From Kiloniellales bacterium (GTDB lineage Bacteria; Pseudomonadota; Alphaproteobacteria; Kiloniellales; JAKSDN01), in the NCBI GenBank assembly GCA_028280455.1, contig JANQLT010000063.1, positions 1 through 34,757 on the forward strand: a DNA stretch of 34,757 nt. Direction: 5' to 3'. The notes under the pieces are model-generated. The model saw only the letters and a list, made by a program, of their open reading frames with translations, was not told the origin of the DNA and ran no database searches. The position numbers and the translations under genes are program-made. Positions 26,171-34,486 of the stretch are shown one piece after another (position 1 is the stretch's first letter; the number at the start of each line of letters is the position of its first letter).

Positions 26171-27086
26171 AGCGCCGTAGCGCCTCCTGCAAACGGACGA
26201 CCAAGGCACTCCGCGCGTCCGCATTGAGCTTGTTGAGGTTCTGCTGCCGCCACCGCACGGCCGGCAGGTTGGCAAGGCCCTTGGGCGGCAAGAGCGACCA
26301 GTCGGGATCGCCGCGCTCGAACGAGACGAGAAAGCGCCGATGCTCGTGCGGCATGTTGCCCACGATCTCGTCGATCAGCGTCTCGCGGGCCTCCAGCAAC
26401 GCGTCGAGGGTGACCGGCTCTTCGGTCATGCCCTGGAACCCGCGCTCGTACTCGCCAGCTATGTCCTTGCGCGTCGGCGCGATCACCTCGCTCATCGGTC
26501 GGCCGTGACTGAGAAGGTAGACGATGAAGGCCACGCGCAGGCTTTCGTCTATACCTTCCTGCGCCAGAAGACCGCGAACGTCGAACAGATCGCGGGGATG
26601 CTGGCGATCGAGCGCCGCGACGATCTTGCCGCCAAAGAGATCGGCGAAGGACACCACGCTGATCTCCGCATATCCGAGGGCGTCTTCCACGGCTGACGTG
26701 ACGGCGCGCACGGCCGGCTCATAGACGCAACCGCGCAGGACCGGGGTCACCTCGATCTTGATCTGAACGCCATCGGCGCGCACGACAAGCTTGTTGACCG
26801 CCCCTTCTCCATGCAGCGGCGTTTCGTTGATCCGCGCGTCGGGGGCGGTGCTTCGGAGCCGACGCCCGATGCGTTTCATGGCCGTATCGATGGCGGCCAG
26901 CGACTCGGACCGCGGCGCGACCGGCAGGTAGGTCAGGTCGATATCCACGGACAGGCGCGGCATGTCGCGGAGGAAGAGGTTTATCGCGGTGCCGCCTTTG
27001 AGCGCGAAGGCCCTCTCCTCCGCGACGTATGGCAATGTGCGGACGAGAAGCGCGGCCTGGCGGCGATAGAGATCACTGAACGGCAT
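26154..27086 (-). CDS. abiEii: AbiEii-type nucleotidyltransferase toxin
   Basis: The 310-residue protein is the toxin of a type IV AbiE toxin-antitoxin pair. The DUF1814 nucleotidyltransferase core reads ALKGGTAINLFLRDMPRLSV then DIDLTYLP: GGT at 31-33 and the metal-binding D48-x-D50 are intact, followed by GAVNKLVV and FADLFGGKIVAALDR, DLFDV. I chose the ATG at 27086, giving MPFSDLYRRQAALL; a longer upstream frame lies inside the antitoxin gene. It overlaps the antitoxin by 14 bases. Characterised AbiEii proteins bind GTP and slow growth or abort phage infection. The last residues and the stop lie inside a palindromic element. Base composition looks less GC-rich than the neighbours, consistent with transfer. 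Confidence 0.93.
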   Translation of the reverse strand: MPFSDLYRRQAALLVRTLPYVAEERAFALKGGTAINLFLRDMPRLSVDIDLTYLPVAPRSESLAAIDTAMKRIGRRLRSTAPDARINETPLHGEGAVNKLVVRADGVQIKIEVTPVLRGCVYEPAVRAVTSAVEDALGYAEISVVSFADLFGGKIVAALDRQHPRDLFDVRGLLAQEGIDESLRVAFIVYLLSHGRPMSEVIAPTRKDIAGEYERGFQGMTEEPVTLDALLEARETLIDEIVGNMPHEHRRFLVSFERGDPDWSLLPPKGLANLPAVRWRQQNLNKLNADARSALVVRLQEALRRYTERR

Positions 27087-27921
27087 CGAGGTCCGCCGGC
27101 ACCGTGATCCCATAGGCCTTGTCGAGTCTGCCGCCGCGGACGAGCATCCGCTTGCCCCTGCCGAGATCGATCCGCGCGCGCTCGACCCGCTTGAGCCAGG
27201 CATGGCCGTGGCGATCGGCGAGAAAGAAGAACAGGCGCTTGACCTTGACGCTCCTGCAGTCCTCCAAGAGCACCTGCAGGCGGCGAGGGCTGAGATTGAC
27301 CAGCCCTTCCATGAGCCTGTCGACCTGATGGAAGCTCTCTCGGTCCGGGAGTTCATCGAGAAGCTCCAGGATCGCGCGCTCCGGCGTCGAAAGCGCCAGT
27401 GGCCAGTCCCAATGGCCCCAGGGCCGGATGGTGAGACCGGCCTGCAACGGATCGTCGCCGGCCTCCCCTTGAGTCTCCGCGCTCCAGCTCAGGCTCGTCA
27501 CGCCTCTCGTGACCGGGTCGTTGGGGTACAGGCGGACGTTGCGGCGAAAGACGAAGCGGACGCCGAGCGGCAGCTTGTGCAGCCAGGACGGCGGCGCCCG
27601 ATCGCCGTAGAGATGCACGGCCCTGCGCTCACGGGAGAGGAAGTGGGCGTAGCCCTGGATCTCGAGCGCCGTCCGGCCGCCGACGACGACGGGCGTGTCC
27701 AGCAGGGCCTGGAGCGAGATAACCACTTGCTCCCAACTGAGTGAGCCGCGGGGCCTTCTGAAGACGCCACGGGCAGACTGCTCCAGCCGACCCGTGGCGA
27801 CATAGTGCGTCCGCAGCGCGCTCGAGTAGCCGTATCGGCTGAGCCACGCGGCCGTGACCAGGAGGCCCTCCGGAAGGTGCCGCTCCAGCCAGATTAGTTT
27901 TGTCCTATTTTGCTCAGTCAT
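27073..27921 (-). CDS. abiEi: AbiEi-type antitoxin with N-terminal winged helix
   Basis: The 282-residue protein starts at the ATG at 27921 (MTEQNRTKLIWLERHLPEG). The N-terminal domain (about 1-80) is a winged-helix DNA-binding domain of the AbiEi type (TAAWLSRYGYSSALRTHYVA, RGVFRRPRG), followed by the antitoxin domain with STPERAILELLDELPD and LMEGLVNLSPRRLQVLLEDC. AbiEi proteins neutralise AbiEii and repress their own operon. A perfect inverted repeat lies around the start codon (27909-27931) and is a plausible operator or translational hairpin. A TTG nine bases upstream is a possible alternative start. Confidence 0.92.
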   Translation of the reverse strand: MTEQNRTKLIWLERHLPEGLLVTAAWLSRYGYSSALRTHYVATGRLEQSARGVFRRPRGSLSWEQVVISLQALLDTPVVVGGRTALEIQGYAHFLSRERRAVHLYGDRAPPSWLHKLPLGVRFVFRRNVRLYPNDPVTRGVTSLSWSAETQGEAGDDPLQAGLTIRPWGHWDWPLALSTPERAILELLDELPDRESFHQVDRLMEGLVNLSPRRLQVLLEDCRSVKVKRLFFFLADRHGHAWLKRVERARIDLGRGKRMLVRGGRLDKAYGITVPADLDAVQ

Positions 27922-27931
27922 ACTGAGCAAA
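27909..27931 (-). promoter_or_regulatory. Perfect palindrome around the AbiEi start codon
   Basis: On the minus strand TTTGCTCAGT, ATG, ACTGAGCAAA: two perfect 10-base arms with the start codon itself as the 3-base centre. It could be an autoregulatory AbiEi operator or an mRNA hairpin hiding the start. Confidence 0.65.
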
Positions 27932-28139
27932 CTACCTCATTCTCAAACCAAAGCAAAAGGATAGGTTTGGATAAATTCAAAAATGCTTAACCTGGATGAG
28001 TAAAACAAAGCAATCACAAACCCCACGGCAGATCCAGACTCGGCCGGACATGCTATGGTGCGTTCAGGAGTCCAGCGCCGGGATTCATGCCCGGCCGCGG
28101 GCGCCGAAGACGTCGACCGAGTTCTGGGATGGGACGACC

Positions 28140-29525
28140 ATGACGCAGCGCGACTGTCGTGAGGTGCCGACCTCTTGCGCCGACGACGCCCTGGTGAGCG
28201 AGCTCGACGCCTGCCTGGAGGACAGCCTGGCCTTCCGCGGCGACCCGGTCGGCCGCGTCGACAAGCTCCTGCGGGACTGCCCGGACTTCATCATGGGCCA
28301 CTGCTTCAAGGCGGCCATGCTGACCCAGGCCATGGAGACGCGGATCTACGGCGAGATGGTCGCCAGCGTCGAGGCGGCGGAGCGCCTGGCGGGGCGGACC
28401 AACGAGCGCGAGCGCGGCCACACGGCGGCGGTGCGGGCCTGGATCGACGGCGACTTCTTCGGCGCCGTCCAGCGCTGGGAGGAGGTGCTGACCGAGAGCC
28501 CCTTCGACCTGCTGGCCCTGCAGATGATCCACCTGACCGACGTCCTGCTCGGCGACGTGGTCGGCCAGCGCGACTGCGTCGCCCGGGTCTTCCCGCTCTG
28601 GGACGAGTCGGTGCCGGGCTACGAGTTCGTCCTCGGCTTCTATTCCTTCGGCCTGGAGGAGACCCGCGATTTCGCCCAGGCCGAGGAGTACGGCCGCCGG
28701 GCCCTGGCCATGCGGCCGGAGCACCCCTACGCGATCCACGCCGTGGCCCATGTCCTGGAGATGCAGGGCCGCCAGTCGGGCGGCATCTGGTTCATGAACA
28801 GCCGGCAGGCCGACTGGGCCGAGGGTAACTTCCGCAACCATCTCTGGTGGCACCTGTCGCTCTTCCACCTCGACCTCGGCCAGGTCGACCGGGTGCTGGA
28901 GATCTACGACCAGGAGCTGCGCGGCAGCGGCAGCGGCGGCGACAAGTACGAGGAGCTGGACTCGGCGGCCCTGCTCTGGCGCCTCAAGCTGCTCGACCTC
29001 GACACCGGCGCGCGTTGGAGCGAGCTGGCCGACAAGTGGGTCGGCAGCGCCGAGGACACGCTCTACGCCTTCAACGACGTGCACGCCATGATGGCCTTCG
29101 TCGCCGACGAGCGGCGCCAGGCCGAGGATCGCCTGCTGAACGCCAACGAGCGCTACATCGACCATGCCTCGGACGCCAACTGCGCCATGAGCCGCGAGAT
29201 CGGCGTGCCCTTCTGCCGGGCCCTGCAGGACTTCGGCCGGGGCCGCTACGGCGACTGCGTCGACCGCCTGCTGCCGGTGCGCTACCGCACCCACCGGCTC
29301 GGCGGCAGCTTCGCGCAGCGCGACATCATCGGCCTGACCCTGCTGGAGGCCGCCCTCAGGGCACGCCGCTTCGAGCTGGCCCTGGCCCTGGCCAACGAGC
29401 GCTGCGGCCTGAAGCCGAGCAGCCCGCAGAACTGGAAGCTGGCGGCCCGCGCCCTGCGCGGCCTCGGCCAGCACGAGCGCGCCCAGCGCGCCGAGGCCCG
29501 CAGCGACTCGCTGATGGCGGCCTAG
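28140..29525 (+). CDS. TPR repeat protein, TTC38-like
   Basis: The 461-residue protein is alpha-helical throughout, with TPR-like repeats such as FEFVLGFYSFGLEETRDFAQ-type (about 160-200) and AIHAVAHVLEMQGRQSGGIW (about 198-218), and it matches the arrangement of tetratricopeptide repeat protein 38: an N-terminal FRGDPVGRVDKLLRDCPDF block and a long central HAVAHVLEMQGR...NSRQADWAEGNFRNHLWWH block. It has no signal peptide. Bacterial members have no assigned function, likely a protein-protein scaffold or hydrolase-like fold. The ATG at 28140 is preceded by GGGATGGGACG; starts further upstream add unstructured sequence. It stands alone between the AbiE locus and the EF-G paralogue. Confidence 0.88.
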   Translation: MTQRDCREVPTSCADDALVSELDACLEDSLAFRGDPVGRVDKLLRDCPDFIMGHCFKAAMLTQAMETRIYGEMVASVEAAERLAGRTNERERGHTAAVRAWIDGDFFGAVQRWEEVLTESPFDLLALQMIHLTDVLLGDVVGQRDCVARVFPLWDESVPGYEFVLGFYSFGLEETRDFAQAEEYGRRALAMRPEHPYAIHAVAHVLEMQGRQSGGIWFMNSRQADWAEGNFRNHLWWHLSLFHLDLGQVDRVLEIYDQELRGSGSGGDKYEELDSAALLWRLKLLDLDTGARWSELADKWVGSAEDTLYAFNDVHAMMAFVADERRQAEDRLLNANERYIDHASDANCAMSREIGVPFCRALQDFGRGRYGDCVDRLLPVRYRTHRLGGSFAQRDIIGLTLLEAALRARRFELALALANERCGLKPSSPQNWKLAARALRGLGQHERAQRAEARSDSLMAA

Positions 29526-29697
29526 CAGGCTGCCGATGAGGCCTGTTGATTTTGACCAGGGTCATCCTTCGTCCCTCGACAAGCTCGGGATGAGGAAGCT
29601 CAGGATGAGGTGAACCATTTGATAGTCCTCGCCCTCACCCTCGCCCTGAGCCTGACGAAGGGTGAGGGTGGCCGCCGGCACCATTTCAGCAGCCTGC
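29525..29697. repeat. Mosaic intergenic repeat with CCCTTCGTC-type core
   Basis: Boundaries are marked by GCAGGCTGC (29525-29533) and GCAGCCTGC (29689-29697), inverted relative to each other. Inside are CCTTCGTCCCTCGACAAGCT and an inner hairpin CCCTCACCCTC / GAAGGGTGAGGG (29632-29642 and 29657-29668), a sequence type scattered in many alphaproteobacterial genomes. It directly abuts the TPR gene stop. The rest of the 338-base gap (29698-29863) probably holds the promoter of the EF-G paralogue. Confidence 0.75.
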
Positions 29698-29863
29698 CAG
29701 AGCCTTTTCCCGTCGACCGGCTTAAACCCCCGGTCTAGGCCGGCGTTTACGGCTTTTGGGTTGCCAGCCCAGGGGCGAGTTTGAAAACATGACGGCCAGC
29801 TTCAGAAGCCAGAAACCGCCCCCATAAGAAAACACCCGCCGGGCGGCTCACAGGGAGGATGCG

Positions 29864-31897
29864 ATGACCGCCAAGGCAGCTTCAAAGCCACGCTGCGCCG
29901 TACTTGTCGGCCCCTACACCAGCGGCAAGACGACCGTTCTGGAGGCGCTGCTGTACGCCTCGGAGGCGATCGGCCGCAAGGGCTCGATCAACGACGGCAG
30001 CACCGTCGGCGATTCCTCGCCGGAAGCCCGCGCCCGGACCATGAGCGTCGAGCCCAACGTGGCCCATGCCGAGTACCTCGGCGAGAGCTGGACCCTGGTC
30101 GACGCGCCGGGCTCGGTCGAGCTGGCCCAGGACGCCCGCAACGCCATGATGGCCGGCGACGTGGTGGTGATCGTCACCGAGCCCGACCCGGGCCGCGTCT
30201 TCTCCCTGGCGCCGACCTTCAAGTTCCTGCAAGAGCACGACATCCCGCACATGCTCTTCGTCAACAAGATGGACAAGGCGACGGTGCGGGTGAAGGAGCT
30301 GCTCGAGGCCCTGCAGGCCGTCTCGCCCAAGCCCCTGGTGCTGCGCCAGGTGCCGATCCGCGGCGACGAGGACGCGGTCACCGGCTTCGTCGACCTGGTC
30401 AGCGAGCGGGCCTACAGCTACCAGGCGGAAAAGCCCTCCGAGCTGATCGAGATGCCGGACTCGGTCAAGGACCGCGAGGCCGAGGCGCGCCAGGAGATGC
30501 TCGAATCCCTGGCCGACTTCGACGACACGCTGCTCGAGCAGCTCCTCGAGGACAAGGTGCCGGCCAGCGACGAGGTCTATCAGCACCTGGTCAACGTCCT
30601 GCAGGGCGACCTGGTGGTGCCGGTCTTTCTCGGCTCGGCGGAGCAGCAGCACGGCATCACCCGGCTCTGGAAGGCCCTGCGCCACGAGACGCCGGAGCCC
30701 GATAAGAGCGCCGAGCGGCTCGGCATCGCGGCCGACGGCGCCTTCACGGCCAGCGTCTTCAAGACCATCCACCAGGCCCACATGGGCAAGCTGTCGATCG
30801 CCCGGATCTGGCACGGCTCGCTCAAGGAAGGCGACACCATCGGCGGCGAGCGGCCTTCGGGCGTCTATCAGCTCATGGGCCACGAGACCAAGAAGCTGAG
30901 CCAGGCCGGCGAGGGCGAGGTCGTCGCCCTGCAGAAGCTGGAGGAAGTCCAGACCGGCGACCTGCTGACCCCGGCGGGGCGCCAGAGCGGCGCCGGCGCG
31001 CAGTGGCCGGCCGTCATCACGCCGGTCTACTCGATGGCCGTCGAGCCGCAGAACCGCCAGGACGAGGTCAAGCTGACGGCGAGCATCGGCAAGCTGATCG
31101 AGGAAGACCCCTCCTACGCCATCGAGCACAACGCCAGCACCCACCAGATGCTGCTCTGGGGCCAGGGCGAGATCCACCTCAAGCTCGCGGTCGAGCGCCT
31201 GAAGAGCAAATACAACGTGGCGGTCAACGTCGCCCGCCCGGAAACCGCCTACAAGGAGTCGATCCGCAAGTCGGTGAAGCAGCATTCGCGCTTCAAGCGG
31301 CAGACCGGCGGCCACGGCCAGTTCGGCGACGTCCAGGTCGAGATCTCGCCGACGCCGCGCGGCAGCGGCTTCGAGTTCATCGACAAGATCGTCGGCGGGG
31401 CGATCCCCAAGAACTACATCCCCGCGGTCGAGCACGGCATCAAGGAGTTCCTGGACCGCGGCCCTCTGGGCTTCCCCGTGGTCGATGTCACCGTCACCCT
31501 GTTCGACGGCCAGTACCACTCGGTCGACAGCTCCGACCAGGCCTTCAAGACCGCCGGGCGCATGGCCATGCAGGAAGGCCTGCCGCAGTGCGATCCGGTT
31601 CTCCTGGAGCCGATCTTCGAGGTCACGGTCTCGGTGCCCTCGGACTTCACCAACAAGATCCACGGCCTGGTCAGCGGCCGGCGCGGCCAGATCCTCGGCT
31701 TCGAGCCGCGCCCGGGCTGGGACGGCTGGGACGACCTGAAGTGCTACATGCCGCAGTCGGAGATCCACGACCTGGTCATCGAGCTGCGCTCGCTGACCCT
31801 CGGCGTCGGCACCTTCGCGGCCAAGTTCGACCACCTGCAGGAGCTCGGCGGTAAGCTGGCCGAGCGGGTCATCCAAGAGCGCCAGGCCGCCGAGTAG
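29864..31897 (+). CDS. Divergent elongation factor G-like GTPase
   Basis: The 677-residue translational GTPase has all EF-G domains: a G domain (1-280), domain II (AFTASVFKTIHQAHMGKLSI), and domains III to V (QNRQDEVKLTASIGKLIEED, GGHGQFGDVQVEISP, VSGRRGQILGFEPRPGWD). Its GTP-binding motifs are degenerate: the P loop is GPYTSGKT at 16-23, the switch I region has EARARTMSVE without the usual RGITI, and G3 reads DAPGSVEL at 80-87, with serine where EF-G has the catalytic histidine. NKMD at 134-137 is normal. It is a family separate from the housekeeping fusA. Function is uncertain; a role in recycling, stress or ribosome rescue is speculation. Start: ATG with GGGAGGA five bases upstream. Confidence 0.92.
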   Translation: MTAKAASKPRCAVLVGPYTSGKTTVLEALLYASEAIGRKGSINDGSTVGDSSPEARARTMSVEPNVAHAEYLGESWTLVDAPGSVELAQDARNAMMAGDVVVIVTEPDPGRVFSLAPTFKFLQEHDIPHMLFVNKMDKATVRVKELLEALQAVSPKPLVLRQVPIRGDEDAVTGFVDLVSERAYSYQAEKPSELIEMPDSVKDREAEARQEMLESLADFDDTLLEQLLEDKVPASDEVYQHLVNVLQGDLVVPVFLGSAEQQHGITRLWKALRHETPEPDKSAERLGIAADGAFTASVFKTIHQAHMGKLSIARIWHGSLKEGDTIGGERPSGVYQLMGHETKKLSQAGEGEVVALQKLEEVQTGDLLTPAGRQSGAGAQWPAVITPVYSMAVEPQNRQDEVKLTASIGKLIEEDPSYAIEHNASTHQMLLWGQGEIHLKLAVERLKSKYNVAVNVARPETAYKESIRKSVKQHSRFKRQTGGHGQFGDVQVEISPTPRGSGFEFIDKIVGGAIPKNYIPAVEHGIKEFLDRGPLGFPVVDVTVTLFDGQYHSVDSSDQAFKTAGRMAMQEGLPQCDPVLLEPIFEVTVSVPSDFTNKIHGLVSGRRGQILGFEPRPGWDGWDDLKCYMPQSEIHDLVIELRSLTLGVGTFAAKFDHLQELGGKLAERVIQERQAAE

Positions 31898-31920
31898 GCC
31901 GGCACGCCGTAGACGCGGCC

Positions 31921-32730
31921 ATGACTCCCGAGGCGGCCCGCGCGGCGGCGAGCCTGCTGCGCGAGGCGCGACGCGAGCGCCGCCCCCTGCCAACGCTGCC
32001 CGAGTCCTGCCGGCCGCGCGACATGGCCGAGGCCTACGCGATCCAGGCCGCCTTTCTCGCCGGGCCCTCGGCGGCGGACGGCGCCCTGCAGACCCGCGGC
32101 TACAAGCTCGCCTGCACCAGCCCCAAGGCCCAAGCGGCCCTGGGCACGGACGGGCCCTTCCCCGGCCGCCTGCTGGACGGCGCGATCCACGACAGCCCGG
32201 CAGCGCTCGCCGCCGACCAGCACATCTTCCGCCTGGTCGAGCCGGAGTTCGCCTTCCGGCTGGGGCAAGACCTGCCGCCGCGGGCCGAGGCCTACGGCGA
32301 AGCGGAGGTGGCGGCAGCGGTCGCCGCTCTGCTACCGGCGATCGAGATCGTCTGCTCGGCCTTCGGCGAGGCCTGGTGGGACATCGGCGCGCCCTGCGTG
32401 GCGGCCGACAACGCGGCCCACGGCGGCCTCGTGGTCGGGCCGCCGATCGCCGATTGGCGGGACCTCGACCTGGCCGGTCATGCCGTCAGCCTGTCGATCA
32501 ACGGCGAGACGGTCAGCGAGGGCCGCGGCGCCAACGCGCTGGGCGGCCCGCTGACCGCGCTGACCTGGCTGGCCAACGCCCTGGGAGCCGATCCGGACGG
32601 CCCCGGCCTGCAAGCCGGCGAGCTGGTGACCACCGGCGTGGTGACCGCTTTTCGCCTGGTCGGGGCCGGCGATTCGGTGGTCGCCGAGTTCGGCGATCTC
32701 GGCCGGGTGGAGCTGCGAATCGCGGCCTGA
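31921..32730 (+). CDS. 2-keto-4-pentenoate hydratase (MhpD/FAH superfamily)
   Basis: The 269-residue protein matches the MhpD branch of the fumarylacetoacetate hydrolase superfamily: GYKLACTSPKAQAALG, HIFRLVEPEFAFRLGQDLPP (metal-binding Glu pair E104 and E106), LPAIEIVCSAF and ADNAAHGGLVVG. It hydrates 2-oxopent-4-enoates in meta-cleavage catabolism. No other gene of such a pathway is near, so it may act on another 2-oxoacid. The ATG at 31921 is 23 bases after the EF-G paralogue stop, so the two could be co-transcribed. Length is normal. Confidence 0.9.
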   Translation: MTPEAARAAASLLREARRERRPLPTLPESCRPRDMAEAYAIQAAFLAGPSAADGALQTRGYKLACTSPKAQAALGTDGPFPGRLLDGAIHDSPAALAADQHIFRLVEPEFAFRLGQDLPPRAEAYGEAEVAAAVAALLPAIEIVCSAFGEAWWDIGAPCVAADNAAHGGLVVGPPIADWRDLDLAGHAVSLSINGETVSEGRGANALGGPLTALTWLANALGADPDGPGLQAGELVTTGVVTAFRLVGAGDSVVAEFGDLGRVELRIAA

Positions 32731-32759
32731 TTTCAAGGCTCTAGAACGCCCATCCTGAA

Positions 32760-32776
32760 TTTGGAATTCTTCTAAA
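32760..32776 (+). promoter_or_regulatory. Candidate Irr (iron control element) box upstream of dps
   Basis: TTTGGAA-TTC-TTCTAAA matches the alphaproteobacterial Irr consensus TTTAGAA-N3-TTCTAAA with one mismatch. It lies just upstream of the apparent promoter of dps. Irr acts on iron-storage and haem genes when iron is scarce, so control of dps is plausible. Confidence 0.55.
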
Positions 32777-32781
32777 TTGGT

Positions 32782-32809
32782 TTGTATTCCGCTGAAAAAA
32801 CACTATATG
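32782..32809 (+). promoter_or_regulatory. Likely sigma-70-type promoter of dps
   Basis: TTGTAT (32782-32787), 16 bases, then TATATG (32804-32809), in an AT-rich stretch in an otherwise GC-rich genome, about 63 bases before the dps start. Elements are imperfect. Confidence 0.45.
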
Positions 32810-32871
32810 TTCAAGGAAACCGGCAGCCCCATCAGGGACCTGGCCGGGCCGGAAACGAAAGGAGAGGGACC

Positions 32872-33339
32872 GTGAAAATCGACACCGGAATTCCGGAAAG
32901 CGACCGCCAAGAGATCGCCGAGGGCTTGTCCCGGCTGCTGGCGGATTCCTACACCCTGTATCTCAAGACCCACAACTTCCACTGGAACGTCACCGGGCCG
33001 ATGTTCCAGACCCTGCACACCATGTTCGAGGAGGAGTACACCGAGCTGGCCATGGCGGTCGACGAGATCGCCGAGCGGATCCGCGCCCTCGGCCACCACG
33101 CGCCGGGCAGCTACGCGGCCTACGCCAAGCTCAGCACGGTGACGGAGTCCGAGGACGTGCCGGAGGCCAAGGAGATGGTGACCCAGCTCGTCACCGCCCA
33201 CGAGACCGTGGCCAAGACGGCCCGCTCGATCTTCCCGGCGGCCGAGGCCGGCAACGACGAGGTCACGGCCGACCTGCTCACCCAGCGCATGACGGTCCAC
33301 GAGAAGACCGCCTGGATGCTGCGAAGCTTGCTGGAATAG
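32872..33339 (+). CDS. dps: Dps-type miniferritin
   Basis: Dps forms a 12-mer that oxidises iron with peroxide and shields DNA. From the GTG at 32872 (preceded by AAAGGAGAGGGA) it is 155 residues. The ferroxidase ligands are placed as in E. coli Dps: H37 (HNFHWNV), H49, D64 and E68, with matching spacing of 12, 15 and 4. The N terminus is short and lacks the lysine tail that binds DNA. The gene is preceded by an Irr box and followed by msrP, giving an oxidative and iron stress context. Confidence 0.97.
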   Translation: MKIDTGIPESDRQEIAEGLSRLLADSYTLYLKTHNFHWNVTGPMFQTLHTMFEEEYTELAMAVDEIAERIRALGHHAPGSYAAYAKLSTVTESEDVPEAKEMVTQLVTAHETVAKTARSIFPAAEAGNDEVTADLLTQRMTVHEKTAWMLRSLLE

Positions 33340-33348
33340 GCGCTTTAC

Positions 33349-33391
33349 GGGCCCGCCGGCCGGCTCCCGATCACTCGGGGGGCCGGCCCGG
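33349..33391 (+). terminator. GC-rich hairpin after dps
   Basis: CCGGCCGGCTCCCGA pairs with TCGGGGGGCCGGCCCGG across a TCAC loop, with a wobble and a bulge. No T-run follows, so termination would be weak or Rho-assisted. Confidence 0.45.
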
Positions 33392-33487
33392 CCGCGCCTC
33401 CCTCGCAGAGTCTTGAACTTGGTAACCCCTTGCCCGTTAGAGTGGTCGAGGCCTAACTGAAGTCGTGCCAGGGGCGGGAGAGATGCC

Positions 33488-34459
33488 ATGTTGACCAGAG
33501 TGCGTCGCGGCTGGGAGCTGCCAGAATCGCAGGCGACCCCGGAGAGCGTCTTCCTCGAGCGGCGGCGCCTGATCAAGGCGGCCGCCGCCGGACCGATCGT
33601 GCTGGCCGGGGCCGGCCTGCTGGGCGGCGCGGCCCGCGCGGCCGTGGAGGAGGACCCCTCGGCCGGGCTCTATCCCTTCCAGCGCAACCTGCGCTACCGC
33701 CTGGACCGCGACCTCACCGACGAGGACCTGGCGACCTCCTACACCAACTACTACGAGTTCGGCTCCTCGAAGAACATCAAGGACAAGGCGCAGAAGCTGC
33801 CGATCCGGCCCTGGAACCTGCTGATCGACGGCATGGTTGAGACGCCGATGGAGATCGGCATCGACGACCTGCTGGCCAAGATGCCCCTGGAGGAGCGCCT
33901 CTATCGCCACCGCTGCGTCGAGGCCTGGTCCATGGCGGTGCCCTGGAGCGGCTTCCAGATGAGCGCGCTGATCGAGCTGGCCAAGCCGCTGGCCTCGGCC
34001 AAGTACGTCAAGATGTACAGCTTCCTCGACCCGGACAACGCGTCCGGCCAGCGGGCGCGCTGGTATCCCTGGCCCTACATCGAGGGCCTGACGATCGCCG
34101 AGGCGAACAACGAGCTGGCCTTCATGGGCACCGGCATCTACGGCAAGCCGATGCCGAAGCAGAACGGCGCGCCGCTGCGGCTGGTCGTGCCCTGGAAATA
34201 CGGCTTCAAGTCTTCAAAGGGCATCGTCCGCTTCGAGTTCACCGACGAGCGGCCGGTCAGCTTCTGGGAAGAGGTCCAGGGCCGCGAGTACGGCTTCTGG
34301 GCCAACGTGAACCCGGAAGTGCCGCATCCGCGCTGGAGCCAGGCCGAGGAGCGCGTGCTCGGCCGCTCTGACAAGGTGCCGACCCTGCTCTACAACGGCT
34401 ACGGCGAGTACGTCGCGGAGCTCTACGCCGGCATGGAGGGCGAGAAGCTCTTCATGTAG
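33488..34459 (+). CDS. msrP: Protein-methionine-sulfoxide reductase catalytic subunit MsrP
   Basis: MsrP (YedY) is a periplasmic molybdopterin enzyme that reduces methionine sulfoxide in exported proteins, fed by the membrane haem protein MsrQ. The 323-residue precursor has a Tat signal (twin arginines in ERRRLIKAAAAGPIV, cleavage after GGAARAA). The molybdenum ligand is C143 in YRHRCVEAWSMAVPW, followed by MSALIELAKPL, SFLDPDN and the C-terminal PLRLVVPWKYGFKSSKGI. No msrQ is seen in the window. It links to the Moco genes at 2998-6110 and MsrB at 11419-11838. GGGAGAGATGCC precedes the start. Confidence 0.97.
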   Translation: MLTRVRRGWELPESQATPESVFLERRRLIKAAAAGPIVLAGAGLLGGAARAAVEEDPSAGLYPFQRNLRYRLDRDLTDEDLATSYTNYYEFGSSKNIKDKAQKLPIRPWNLLIDGMVETPMEIGIDDLLAKMPLEERLYRHRCVEAWSMAVPWSGFQMSALIELAKPLASAKYVKMYSFLDPDNASGQRARWYPWPYIEGLTIAEANNELAFMGTGIYGKPMPKQNGAPLRLVVPWKYGFKSSKGIVRFEFTDERPVSFWEEVQGREYGFWANVNPEVPHPRWSQAEERVLGRSDKVPTLLYNGYGEYVAELYAGMEGEKLFM

Positions 34460-34486
34460 GCGCAGGCGTCGGGGCGTCGGCCTTGA

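Noticed and set aside
29882..31993. 703-codon minus-strand frame opposite the EF-G paralogue
   Set aside because: Antisense shadow, low complexity; EF-G domains are unambiguous on the plus strand.
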